Assembly (NCBI GenBank): GCA_025200525.1
Contig: CM045770.1
Coordinates: forward strand, 85,646,084 to 85,710,083
DNA: 64,000 bases
Reading direction: 5' to 3'
DNA from: Camellia lanceoleosa
Taxonomy: Eukaryota > Streptophyta > Magnoliopsida > Ericales > Theaceae
The notes under the pieces are model-generated. The model made no database searches. It was given only the letters and a program-made list of their open reading frames with translations, and was not told the DNA's origin. Position numbers and translations under genes: made by a program. Below, piece by piece: positions 11,010 to 22,415 of the stretch (the first letter of the stretch is position 1; each line of letters opens with the position of its first letter).

Positions 11010-13919
11010 TTGCGATCTCACACACGGATCCATTGCGATGAAGGATGCCTAGAAACGCGTTAGGCTTCATGTATGACATCTTTAGTATATATGAAAAAAT
11101 GATAGCAACATTAAATGCAATTTGTTTCGTTAACGATTATGAGCCATGTCTATTGTACCTTCCTTGTGTATATATATATGATTGATTGTTGTGTGGAGCA
11201 TGGCAGAAATAAGGATAGAGGATCACCTCGAGTTGAATGAAAAGGGAAAATGATTGGTAAGTAATGCACATGTAATTTTTGGTTATTATGAATTGCTTAA
11301 ACACTAAGTATGCAATATTTAGTTATGATATAGTGATGTCTTTCTTGTCATGGTACTGTTTGGATCTATGATTTGAAAAGTTATTGTGATATGTATTTTG
11401 ATAAGTTGTGTTTTGTATAATAGTTGAATCATGTTACGTATGACCGACTGCAAGAAAAAGTTATGTATACAGTGACCCATATGAGAAGTGAATTATTCTA
11501 TTTTGTTAAGCGCACGAAAATGACATGATATGACAAGCAATGTTTTATTTTCTGACATGTTATGTTACGAATTAAGGAATGATGATTCATGTATGTAATA
11601 GTATTAATGACATCCTTAATACAAAGCCCTTACGTAATAATATCTAGTGGTCTTATGGCCCTTGGGTAATAATGCGTGGTTTAAGTCTGTTACAAGATAT
11701 CTCTTGCCAAGCGGTCTTATGCGGGTAGATTATGTTTTGCCATCGACGGTCTTGTACGGGTGGATTATGATTAAGCATAGACTCTGATTTCTGTTCTAAT
11801 TCAAGTATAACTAAGAATATGTATGAACATGTTTTTATTTATCCGTTTCATTTATGCTGTGTTATAACGTGATGTGAATTGTCGAATGAGTTCAATTTAT
11901 GTGTAATCGGGATTTGTTTATGGAATCTGTGATCTGTGACCTGAAGTCTGTAATCTGGTTTGTTTATGTGTATTCTGTAATTTGCGATCAAGATTTCGTG
12001 TAAGAAATGATTGAATGATATGAAGGACCTCACCCACGTCAAGAAAAGAAAACGAGGCAGCTATTGACTACTTCGAAGTCAAACTAAATAAATAAAATTA
12101 TTTAAAGTTGAGAAATCATTTCTGTGAAATATTTATGTGTAACTATGTAAATGATAGATATTGCGAAATTGTCCTCTATCACCTATATGGAGGTTATGAT
12201 GTGAATTGTTTTGCATGATATAAATTACGGTGAAAACAAATGGACATGGGAATATTCCATTTTGCTAATGGGTTAGCGATCGTATTGGGCATTTATCTTC
12301 TCTTGCATGTTTAGACAACATTATGCGATACTCACTCGTGATTACAATACTAAAATTATGAACCTTGATGTTCACGAAATCAAATTATTCTTTGCTATCT
12401 TTGTTGCATGTGTTGTTCGATATTATAGAATCTAAAAGGATGTGATTCTTATAGTTCTTGATTTATGATCTTATGAGCGAACTGGTAGAATCTATATGCG
12501 AGGAATAGCTGGACACTCTATGTATGTTAACTAATCGGGCGGATGATTGGTCTCTAATTTACGTATAATTTGTTTGTTGATCCACTATAATTACAAGTTG
12601 TAAAGCGAAACCATGTGAGTAACTTTGTGTCTTCTAGTAAAAAAAGGAAGAATTGTTTGAATAGTGGAAAAGGGGCCAAACTAGTTTGTGCTATGACAAG
12701 AAAAAGTGCTAGTAAAGGAAAATGTTATACCTTACGGTTATGAATGATTAGTCAAATGCGATTTTGAATTCAATTTACGCCTTGTTTTGATAGTTGTATT
12801 TATTATTTAGATTTAAACATATGGCGGCATGATCGGTGTCTATAATAGAATTCTTCTTCCCTTGTTAGGATGTTATCAAGAAGTAGAGAATGTGGTTTAA
12901 AATCTACATAATGATGCGATTTTGATATATTTTAAATAAATGGAAAATATGGTACCTCCTAGGTAGAACCTTATTTGGTAGGTTCTAAGATGCGATTCAA
13001 TGATGCATAATAGGATTTAAGTCTAACCACGTAATTAAGTTATTTTGGGAACTATATGTAAGTAATGGTCATGTCCCGAGTAAATTGCATTATAAGATAA
13101 GTTTGAATGTGTACTCTCGAATCCAAATTGCGTATGAACTATTACATTGGTGACCTAGTTAGAGACTTAGTGGAAGTACTTTCATTATGATTGAACTTAA
13201 TGCATCTTTGTGGGAATTTATTTTGTATAATTGAATAAGAAATTGGAAACCTTGAAAGTTTAATTATAAAATTGATTATATATCTGTGACCGATAATTTT
13301 TATGTAATCTTAAGTATGTTTACGAGATTTCAATTTCGGAATGATTAAATGATAGGATTTTATCCTACATGTTTTTATGTATGACCATTTATGTATATAT
13401 CTAAGTCTTCTTACGCATAGAAAGAAATAAGGATTGAAAAGAAGAGCATAGATCTTCAAGGCAGTAAGTGAGGAAGTGAAAAGGTTGTAGAGATTTCAAA
13501 GCTTGAGGTATGTTTGATCTTTTGATTGACCTCTCTTGAAATTGAGTAGGAGCTCCTCTATGTAAGTGTCCTTAAGGAGAATTTGTATGATGGTCTTCAC
13601 TATTCTATGTTTTTTTAAATGTCAATGAAATAAAAAGTTGGTGATGCCGTTAATTAAAGTGCAATTGAAAATTTTGGTGTTGGATCGTACAATGTGAATT
13701 GTCTTTGAAATTGAGTTTTGGGCATTCACTAGACGTGGTGTGCTTAGTTGTTAATTGAGAAGTTGTCATGGGCTTTGGGATCATAAATGGTTAGTGTTGC
13801 TCCTTGCGTTGAAATTTTGATCGTGTATGTTAATCGAAAGTATTTGTGATCCTTTCCTGTCCCAAGTGTGGATCTAGTTTTGGAACATTACAGAATGTGT
13901 TTCCATTTATGTTTGAACT

Positions 13920-13977
13920 GTCTTCTATTTGGGTTTCTTCAATTTCAAGGACGAAATTTCTTTTAAGAAGGGAAGGA
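13920..13977 (+). pseudogene. Remnant of a Ty3/gypsy polyprotein C-terminus plus polypurine tract
   Basis: In one frame the bases just before the LTR read FFNFKDEISFKKGRM followed by a stop overlapping the LTR start. Plant chromovirus-type polyproteins commonly end with a similar F-x-D-E...GR-M string encoded across the polypurine tract ('aagaagggaagga'). The frame closes upstream at 13914-13916, so only the last few codons remain. It suggests that the element came from an autonomous gypsy element by loss of gag-pol. Confidence 0.55.
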
Positions 13978-16900
13978 TGTGACGACCCAGAATCTTTCCC
14001 TCGCTCGGCGAGGAGTTGGCCTTTCGGCGGACATTTAGGGTTGGCCTTTCGGCGGGCGTCTTTGTTGGTCTTGGCGCTCGGCGCAAGGTTGGCGCTCGGC
14101 GGGTCTCAAGTTGAGTTGTATTTACGAGGCACATGGGTTCGTTTTGGACATTTTTATTAGTGTATTTGGAACTTTCTCATTTTATTTTGGAGTATTGGTT
14201 GAGGTGGTAATATGATGGTAAAGTAGATTGGACCAAAAGCTTTAATTAGAATAATTTATATGCGACCAGCTGCCACTCTTTGCCCTTTTCTTTTTCCACA
14301 CTTTGAATTTGGATGTGAGGTTAGAACCATTGGAAAGCTTATTTCCGGGGCTTCAATTTGGATACAAGAACGACCTAAAATGGTCAGGATGGGAGAGTTA
14401 TACTTGTTCGAAGTTTCGTAATCTATGCTGGCAGTACGCTCGAGCAGAATTCCTCCGCTCGAGCAGGAATTATGAGACGATAGCTTTAAAAACAGGATTT
14501 TGGGTCATTTCTTATATTTTCTTCTTCCTCTTCCTTCCTCCTTGCCTAAGTCCGAAACCCTAACTCTCAAACCTTTGATTTCATCCATTTTACCAACAAT
14601 CCACCATGGATCGTGCATCAAGGGTAAAGAAGTGAAGATCAACTTTTCCAACCGATTAGATTTTGGGATTTCGAGAGGATGCATTCAACCTAGCTTCTTT
14701 GCTTCTAATTTGGTGGGGGTTCTCTTACCCTTGAATGTTTATGATTCAAAGTGATTTTTGTTGGTACTTTGGGATTTTGTTGACATTTTGAAATCTTGAA
14801 TTAATTATGGGTTAGGGACACTTATGGCTTAATGTTTATGCACAATTGGGGCTCCACTCTACTTCTTAAGGATGTTGAATGTTTTTAGCATATTGGCATA
14901 TAGTAATTGTTGATTTAGCGATTTCACTAAGAAAAGAAAAACCCCAATTTTCTTGGAAACCCTGGGTTGATTAATGATGATAATCAATGAATTGGCTCAA
15001 GTTGAAAGTGGAGTAATGAAATTGAAGTATTGAATTATGTGTGTTCAAGTTGAATTGGAATTTGGGAATGTTGAAAATTATGTTTAAAATTTGCGAATGA
15101 ACTTTATTATAAATGTTAGAATTCATGCTATCATGTAAAGGAAAAATCAGGGAAATAATCTATTAAGGATATAGATGATATGAACTTGGTTTTAGAATGT
15201 TGAAATATGATTCAAGGATTTATTGTGAATTATGTGAAGTTGCAAATGGTATTGATGAACCAAGTGATGCTAACTTTGTTGGATAATGTTGTATTGAATA
15301 ATATTAGAAATTGAATGGTGTTGTACTATGATGTATTGTGTAGGGTCAGCTACAGGGGTGGACCAAGCATCTGAACACTGTGAGTAATTGTACCTCAAAC
15401 ATATGTTATTTACCGTTAATCATTATTGTTATTGACATTCTATCCTCCGTGAGTTAATATGTTAACATGTGTGTTGATTGAGAATTGATGTGAACATTAA
15501 AAGAGTGATCACACACCGATATGACTCTGAACCTCCTCTGTATTTTGGTTATGGCTAATGTTTATTATTAATGTACCATCCTACGAATTACTCAAGCTTC
15601 TGCATAAGAATTGCATACAAACTATTAACACTGTGAAGTTGGTTAGCGAAGGAATTAAGTATCAATAACATTGTTACATGATTCATGCTATGATATGAAC
15701 TTACGACCTATTGATGTGATTATGTGTATTATGAAATTATAATATCTCGTATCTACGGAATGTGGTTCCTTTTGCTAATAAATATCGATAGCGTTACATT
15801 AAACTTATATTATCGATGGTAATGCATGTGAATAATGGGAAGAATGTATATACTTTACGCATAATTATGAAGTTAATATGTTATGATGATTTACGGTATG
15901 GAACAAAGTCTTTGTGAACTAAGTGCTACACGTTAGTGGGAGCCACCTCTAGAATCCGTACGAGCCACCTCTTGAGTCCGTACATATGTGAACGTTATGA
16001 GGCCTACGGTCGTTCTGTGAAAGATATAATTTGTGAAGTTATGAAGATACAACTTGTGAACTATGAACTTATGAGGCCAAGGGCCATTTGTGAACTATGA
16101 ACTTATGTGGCCATGGGCCATTTGTGAACTATGAACCTATGAGACCAAGGGCCATTTGTGAACTATGAACTTATGTGGCCAGGAGCCATTTATGAAGTTA
16201 TGAATCTAAGAGGCCGAGGCGAATTTAAAGCTATGAAGTTATGAATCTAAGAGGCCGAGGGCCAATTTGTGAAGCTATGAAGTTATGAATCAATGAGGCC
16301 GAGAGCCAATTTGTGAAATTATGGATATGTTCCAAGATAAGGTCTAAGACCATTATAATTAAATACAAATTCAGACTCGTTATGTGAACTCTACATTGGT
16401 ATATGAAAGTGTGTTTAATGAAATCCATATTTTGGGTTACGAAATGTTTAGTATGATAAGTATTTTCTGAAATGATAAAAATACTATGAACTTGAGCATG
16501 TTTATGATATGATCGTTTTACGGATAATTTTCCCAAAATGCCTAGATATGCTACGAAACTCTGGATGTTCAAGATATGACAAGTTCTTTGAATAAGATAC
16601 CTTGCTATGCATACAGAAACAAATTAACCATATGTTCTCTTTATTGATAAATGCACAGATATGTATTATAATTCATGTTATACATTGAATTGTTATGTGC
16701 TATTATTCAGAGCTTAGCTCACTTTATTTTATATCTGTTTACGTAGGCACTCAACACGGAGGTCAACCTTAACTTTGTGGTTTCCGTTACCCAGTTGTCA
16801 ATTAGGAATATCTAAGCTCTTAGGTGTTGACCATTCAAGTTATGGAGTTTGCTAAATTATTAATTTGTACCATAAATGTGCATTAATATTGATGTGTATG

Positions 16901-17113
16901 TAATGTTTATATATCTATATATATACATAGCTATCTTTATGTGTTATGTTCTGTTTGCGATCCTGGCATAGTAGTGGTAGCTCGATGGATATTATTTTAC
17001 ACCATTATATGATATTTAATGCTTAGTTTAGGCCCATAAATTATATTTATCGGTTTTATGTCCATTTCGAGGTGGTCATGCCCAAACTTTTAGGCGAGTT
17101 TGGAGGCGTGACA
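13978..17113 (+). repeat. 3' LTR of the LARD-like element
   Basis: Runs from 'tgtgacgaccc' to 'ggcgtgaca', about 3.1 kb, intact and without the nested solo LTR, so it is the empty-site reference for 7371-9709. Its first 130 bp hold several 'cgctcggcg' or 'ttcggcgg' boxes. A pyrimidine-rich leader follows at about 14515-14545. Confidence 0.85.
16040..16325 (+). repeat. 37-bp tandem repeats in 3' LTR
   Basis: About seven units equivalent to those at 9885-10195, with at least one unit fewer. Length change by unequal exchange or slippage inside the LTR is the simplest reading. Confidence 0.8.
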
Positions 17114-17900
17114 TATGAAATTTCTAGTCCTCTGCCTTTTCTGGATATTGGAGTGCGGTATGATTTTTACCATTGGGTCATTGAGGTTCTTGAAACAAGT
17201 TGATGAAGCGAGCTTGGGGTTGTTTTTGCCTTTGTGTTGGGGCTTATGGTTTGCTTTCGAAACCAAGCTATCTTCAATAATGTTAAGCGGGTTGCGACGG
17301 TGATTGTGCAACGTGTGTGTGCTTATTTACAAGAATTCTGTCAAGTCAGAGCCCAAGTTCAAGGTTTAAGGATCTGTCCTAGTCCGTCGATTTGGAGGCC
17401 ACCGCCAGCTGGTGTGTTTAAGATTAATTTCGATGCGGCAACTTTTGGTGCTCTGGAGGCCATTGGAGTGGGTGTGATTGTTCGGGAGGCTCATGGTAAA
17501 TTTCTTGCAGCCATGTCGGAACGATTGCCACATTGGGTTGATCTGATTCTTTTGAAGCTTTAGCGGCAAGTCTTGATTCGTTTGGGCGAATTGGGTCTAC
17601 GACATATTCACTTGGAGGGGGACTCTTCATCCGTTATTAAAGCCTTTCACAGTAAGGATCATCTGCTCTCTTCGTTTGGCCATCTTCTTCAAGGTGCTGT
17701 GTGTACAAGCCGATGCTTCACCTCTTTTGTTGCTCACATGTGTTCTGTAATGGAAATAAAAGGCGCCCATGGGCTAGCTCGTATAATGGTCATGTATTTG
17801 GTAAGAGAATTTGGAGGAATGAGGTGCCTCTTTGCTTTATGCGCTCATCCGCTCTGAATCTGTTTAGCTTCTATTTGTATTGACCTTTCTAAAAAAAATA
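17114..17900 (+). pseudogene. 3' end of LINE-type ORF2: linker and RNase H domain, frameshifted
   Basis: Pieces in different frames join into an RVT_3/RNase H-like domain. PPPAGVFKINFDAA (near 17400) carries the first catalytic Asp, EALAAS (17554) the Glu, HIHLEGDSSSVIKAF (about 17602) the second Asp, and AHGLAR (about 17767) the terminal His-Ala motif. Upstream, FRNQAIFN resembles the linker after the reverse-transcriptase zinc-binding domain. The frame ends with a stop at 17865-17867, followed by a short 3' UTR and an A-run at 17893, as at a LINE 3' end. At least two frameshifts separate the pieces. The 5' part is absent because the LARD-like element sits directly upstream. A host RNase H-like gene fragment is a less likely alternative. 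Confidence 0.75.
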
Positions 17901-19219
17901 ATCAAAAGATTTATTTATGAAAAATATATATATATATTAACACAAAAGATTTATTATTTCATACTATTGTGAAATTTTATTTTTAAATTTCATTCAATTT
18001 GTGTCACATTAACATATCATTTCAAAAAATAATTTACACTTAGTTTAGTATTGAAAAAAAAAAAAAAAAAAATTGCTAGCTAGATTAATTGAAACTAATC
18101 TCTACTAGATTAAACTATTTATAAAAACATTTGATATTAACTTATTATTTTCCTAATTTACAAATTTATATTTATTATATTGACTTTAAAATAGTAGACA
18201 AAAATATATTATGTTCGATTTAAAAAAAAAAATTCTATATTAGTGTTAAAATTCTATTTTCAATGCTTTGTCAATTAGTTAAACGGAATTATATAAATGA
18301 ATCAAAAAAGAAATTCTAATACACACTCTTTTAAAAATGGTAAACCATATACATAATTAATTACATTATTTTTTCTTTAATTATAATATTATTTTAATTA
18401 TACCTTATGTTATATTTAACTATGACATTTTTTAATTATGACTTAAAAATTAAAATTATATATATATTTTTAGTTTATTAATTAGGCTTTAGGAAGACTA
18501 AATAAGTGCACACTTTTTATATTTTTTAGATCGCGTCAATCAACATCTCCTCTCTATTTTTCTACATCTTTTTATAAAAAATTAAAAAATACACTTATTT
18601 AGAACATTTCAAATAACGATTTAGTGTTACTCATCAAAAAAATATTATGATGAGTAGTGGTTAATGTGCCCAAACTCAACAATTTTGTGTGTGTGGTTTT
18701 TTTTTGTAATTTTATAATCTGATATTACACATACTTTAACTAATTTTAGATTCTGAAATTAACAATTAAACAAATTTTCAATACCGTCCAGATTTGGGAT
18801 GTTTAACCTTAAATTCAGCAATTACCACTCGCTTACATTTAAATAGGACTCAGGCCTCATTATTAAATTCTCTCCGATTTAAATTTAAATTTGAGAGAAG
18901 CTTAAATAAATAACAAAAAAAATTATCAGTTGTCACCATCCAAACGGACCTCAAAACAGTTCCAATAAGAATATCTAAGAAGAAAAAAATGAAAACATAA
19001 AAAATTAATAAAGCAAGCAATCGCTGAGATGGAGGAGATGTTTGGTTACAACGGTGTCCAATTATTCAACAAAAAAGTTACACATATGGTTAGAAAATTA
19101 AGAGCCATAAAAAAAATTAATAAATAAAAATAAAAAACTAGCTAATTGATGAGGTTGGTTGGTTGGTGATTCAGGATGGGTAAGGTAGCGAAGGATTTTT
19201 TGTTTTAATCACCAAATGT
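17901..19219. other. AT-rich DNA without recognised genes
   Basis: Very AT-rich with long A and T runs. I see no coding signal, TIR or clear repeat. The part up to 18480 recurs at the end of the window. Confidence 0.6.
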
Positions 19220-19314
19220 TCAAGTGAGCTTACGTACACTTCGATTAATTTTGAACTCACTCAAAGCATAGATCGGGCAAATCTCTAACAGAGCCCACGA
19301 CGCGGTGTGAGCTT

Positions 19315-19508
19315 TAGTAGCTTTGGCTGCTGGGACGAAGACTTTGCTTGGTGCGATGGTGATGGTGAGGAGGGTCGCTGTTTGGGTCCGAATCCGATGC
19401 AAGTGCGTAGTGAGATATGGCTACTGATATAAGAAGCACTCCCAAACACAACACTGCATAACATTGCCGACCCAGTTTCCCAACCATTCCCATTCCTCCC
19501 TCTTCCAT
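19315..19508 (-). CDS. Possible small secreted protein (64 aa), unknown family
   Basis: The minus-strand ORF starts MEEGGMGMVGKLGRQ and continues with a hydrophobic stretch, CYAVLCLGVLLISVAIS, ending in HYALAS, a plausible signal-peptide cleavage region. The rest is polar, with PPHHHH and then RTKQSLRPSSQSY before the stop at 19315-19317. A (GA)n run lies directly upstream of the start, as often found in plant 5' leaders, and codon composition is richer in GC than its surroundings. It may be a complete small precursor, or a first exon whose next exon I could not find between 18500 and 19300. I do not recognise the family. A second in-frame Met at position 6 or 8 could be the true start. Confidence 0.35.
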
Positions 19509-19532
19509 CTCTCTCTCTCTCTCTCTCTCTTT
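19508..19532. repeat. CT/GA microsatellite
   Basis: About ten CT dinucleotides on the plus strand, immediately upstream of the minus-strand ORF start. Could lie in its 5' UTR. Confidence 0.8.
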
Positions 19533-20019
19533 CTAAAATCTCTCTCTTTATTGATGCAGTATCTTTGAACTGGCAAATCTATCTCTATAGATTAAAATGG
19601 ATATATATATATATGATGCATGTATGTGTTTTACAGATGAAAGAGGGACATATAAATACATCATAAATAAACACATCAGATGAAAGAGAGAGAAACGGAT
19701 GGCGCCACCAGGCGGCAGGCGCTGGGAAGACACAGAAACTGTGGGTTGTTTTTCTAATGCGCTTTTGTTTGCAGAAAATTGCAAAATTCGGATTTTTTCT
19801 TCTGTCGTTTTCTCTGCGCTAGAAACTGCTCTTTTCTCCCTCTTTCACACACCAAGTCGGTGTTGGCTTGTGAAGTTGTGAGAGGAATAATGATGGGCTG
19901 TGCGTTTGTTCGGTGAAGTGAAGCACATTCTTTTTCAATTTTTTTTTTTTTTTTTTTTTTTATATTACGCTTCAAAAATTAGATTCAATAGGTTTGGTTT
20001 GAATTTTTTAGATTAAATT

Positions 20020-20325
20020 TTTTGATTTTCGTATTCATTTGTTTTTAGTAAATATTTTTTAAATTTTAAATATTTTTTTTATTTTTTTAGATGCATCTTA
20101 GTTAGATGTATCTAAAATGTAAAAAAATTGTGAAAAAATATTTTAAAAAATTAATAAATATATAAAAATATTTAAAAAAATGTATTGAATTCTTGTATTT
20201 TTGAAAAAAATTTACAATTTTTTTACTTTTTAGGTGTATTTATGTTAGATGTGTTTAAAAAGTTAAAAAATTGTTTAAAATATTAAAAAATTCAGTAAAA
20301 AAAAAAATACGAAAAATAAGAAAGT
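20020..20325. repeat. AT-rich foldback element
   Basis: The ends 'ttttcgtat' (20028) and 'atacgaaaaa' (about 20308) are inverted, and two similar internal phrases ('agatgcatcttagttagatg', 'aggtgtatttatgttagatg') recur. Low-complexity sequence limits certainty. Confidence 0.4.
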
Positions 20326-20410
20326 ACAATTTTCTAAAAAATGTTTTTCTGAAAAATGAAAACAAGCAAGCTGATTTATTTTTAAAATTTAGAGATGTAT
20401 CAACAATGTA

Positions 20411-20834
20411 AGAGCATCTTCAACGTTCACTACTTTTTTCACTAAGTTTGAGTAAAAAAATTTTGATTTTCTCAATTTGATATAGGTTGCTCAACGGTGC
20501 ATCAAAAGGAAAGGTCATCCGGTTGAGTCGATCGGCGGTCGACCGATAAGGCTAGTTTTTTTTTTTACAACATGTTTGAACCTTTTGACTTGTTTGAAAC
20601 CTATCTATTTGAAAGGCAAAATTCGCCAGGTTAGTCAGCAAGCGGACATCCGGTTGGTCTCCCCTAATAATGCCTGATAAAATAGTGAAATCTGGACCTG
20701 TTCTCACTTTGATAAATTTTTGTTTCATTCTCATTTTGATACCAATTTCTTTGAAACCATTGGAACTCCAAAAAGTGACTTTTCACCAAATTTCAAATCT
20801 AATGCAAGGTTGATGAGCAGATTGAAGATGGCCT
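20411..20834. mobile_element. MITE, 'agagcatcttcaacg' family, copy 1
   Basis: Inverted ends 'agagcatcttcaacg' and, on the other strand, 'aggccatcttcaatctg'. The interior includes 'tcgatcggcggtcgaccg'. Two copies of the same family with matching ends lie at 35232-36189 inside an MLO intron. Superfamily not assigned. Confidence 0.6.
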
Positions 20835-20843
20835 AATTGATTG

Positions 20844-21366
20844 TGTAGGGATATAATTTTTAAATGACAACCGTGGCGAGGTGACAGAAGTGTCAGCAGG
20901 GTGTCACGTCTTAGTTATAACTTTTGAGATGATCTTGGCTGGTAGGGTTATCTGCGAAAAGCAGAATCTAGGATAAGCGGAAAGGGACAAGAGTCCTAGA
21001 ATGAGAGAGGACTTCAATTTGGGTAAAGATAAGACTCTTAGAGAGTTTATCTCAATCCTACTAGGAGTCCAAGATTAGCAGTAATCCTAAATCCATTGAA
21101 GTCAGGCTTCTATTGGGACTAGGTTTGTGTTGGCTATAAAAAAGAGGCACCCTCATGGGTCTAAGGTATACTTTTTGTATTTTGAATAGTGAGTTAAACA
21201 CTTTTGCTATTTTTGAGAGATAACTGATTTGATCGTCGGAGTGCTCCCGGGTGGACGAACTACCGCCGGAATCTCTTCTTTTCTGTGATAGGTCATTCGG
21301 GCAATCTATTCTGCCATTGTTCTCCAGCTGAGTACTTGATTGGCAGTGTGGTTGGAAAGTGACACA
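20844..21366 (+). repeat. 5' LTR of the short non-autonomous element
   Basis: Starts 'tgtagggatataa' and ends 'gtgacaca'. Contains the TATA-like 'ggctataaaaaagagg'. The exact end is uncertain by a few bases because 'ca' repeats there. Confidence 0.7.
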
Positions 21367-21371
21367 CACAA

Positions 21372-21388
21372 TTTGGCGCCGTCTGTGG
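21372..21388 (+). other. Primer-binding site TTTGGCGCCGTCTGTGG
   Basis: Follows the 5' LTR within a few bases. The word is widespread directly downstream of plant Ty3/gypsy LTRs. Confidence 0.75.
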
Positions 21389-21405
21389 AAAAAAAAGGAG
21401 AATAG

Positions 21406-22001
21406 ATGGCAAACGACAGACAGAAAGAGAAGGTTAGAGATGACACTCCTACTAGAAGTGGGAAACATATTGACCTTGACGTCGAAGAAGACAACTGCAA
21501 CGAAGAGACTCATGAGAAAAATCACGGAGAAAAGAACGCCGGCCAGGAGGGTGACGTGCCAAAGAAATCAGACCGAAGCGGATATTATAGCGAGGACGAC
21601 CTTTAGGTGTGGAAGGATAGATGCTTATGGAGATGGCGAGATGAAGGAATGGCGAACAAGTTGGCGGGCCTACAAGCGGTCGTCAACTTCATGATGAGAA
21701 CAACGTCATGCAACCACCATACCGTTGCAAGAGCGCCGATTCCGGTCAAGAAGGATGCGGAAGGGAGGCGACGGTTTCTACAACCCTTGACCAGCGGGAC
21801 CAAGGGACATTATCACCGGCCTTCGAGGAGATCGGGCATAGAGAATCGGCGAAGAATCCCGGAAAACACGTCGAACCAAAGAACGCACCAAAGAACATCG
21901 GGATGGTCGAGAAGAAACTCTGTTTGAACATGACCAATGGAGGGAGGTCCAAAAGACTTACAATGACACTGGAAATAGTGCACCAAAGATTTGAAGAATG
22001 A
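21406..22001 (+). pseudogene. Gag-like fragment, frameshifted
   Basis: An ORF starts shortly after the primer site at 21406 (MANDRQKEKVRDDTPTRSGK) and is rich in charged residues. It stops at 21606. Coding-like sequence continues in other frames: EGMANKLAGLQAVVNFMM at about 21644, then PIPVKKDAEGRRRF near 21739, then HRESAKNPGKHVEPKNAP near 21837. The position after the primer site and the composition fit the start of gag. No nucleocapsid zinc knuckle or pol motif follows. Assignment rests on position and general style, so it is moderate. Confidence 0.5.
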
Positions 22002-22034
22002 TGCTTGGGAGTTGGAATTTACAAGCTAAGATCG

Positions 22035-22415
22035 GTTTAACACTTGTTGAAATTTTTAAGAAAAATTTACAAGTTGAAGTGAAAGAGGTCATGTCTAACA
22101 CTTGTTGAAATTTTTAAGAAAAATTTACAAGTTAAAGTTAAAGAGATCATATTTAACACTTGTTGAAATTTAAAATTTACAAGTTGAAGTTAAACCGGGC
22201 CATGTTTAACACTTGTTGAAATTTAAAATTTACAAGTTGAAGTTAGAACCATGTTTAACATTTGTTGAAATTTAAAATTTACAAGTTGAAGTTAAATCGA
22301 GATCATGTTTAACATTTGTTGAAATTTAAAATTTACAAGTTGAAATTAAACTGAGGTCATGTTTAACACTTGTTGAAATTTAAAATTTACAAGTTGAATT
22401 TAAGCCAAAGTTATT
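22035..22415 (+). repeat. Tandem array, 50-60 bp unit, seven copies
   Basis: Each unit has 'aacacttgttgaaattt', then 'aaaatttacaagttgaag', then a variable 'gaggtcatg'-like link. The first two units carry a 10-bp longer middle ('tttttaagaaaaattt'). It lies between the gag-like fragment and the 3' LTR. Confidence 0.9.

Larger units (their letters stand above)
10992..13977 (+). other. Non-coding interior of the LARD-like element
   Basis: About 3 kb between primer site and polypurine tract. No open frame longer than about 65 codons and no retroelement protein motif in any frame, apart from the remnant at its 3' end. A pair of similar phrases near 11650-11770 ('ggtcttatg', 'gcggtcttatgcggg') repeats two or three times. 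Confidence 0.75.
5604..17113 (+). mobile_element. Coding-less LTR retrotransposon (LARD-like), interrupted
   Basis: Two long direct repeats (5604-10991 including a nested insertion, and 13978-17113) flank an interior of about 3 kb. The 3' copy starts 'tgtgacgaccc' after a purine tract and ends 'ggcgtgaca'. The 5' copy lacks its first 150 bp or so because a Tat-like element inserted there. A Ty3/gypsy-style primer site follows the 5' LTR. No gag, protease, reverse transcriptase or integrase frame is present inside, matching the large retrotransposon derivative class that depends on enzymes of other elements. LTR pairs differ by only a few percent, so insertion was fairly recent. The right target copy would begin 'tatga'; the left one lies outside the window. 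Confidence 0.85.

Noticed and set aside
19699..19881. 60-codon plus-strand ORF next to the small secreted candidate
   Set aside because: No family resemblance; it lies where the promoter of the minus-strand ORF would be.
21603..21952. Minus-strand ORFs inside the gag-like segment
   Set aside because: They are shadows of the plus-strand gag-like coding sequence.
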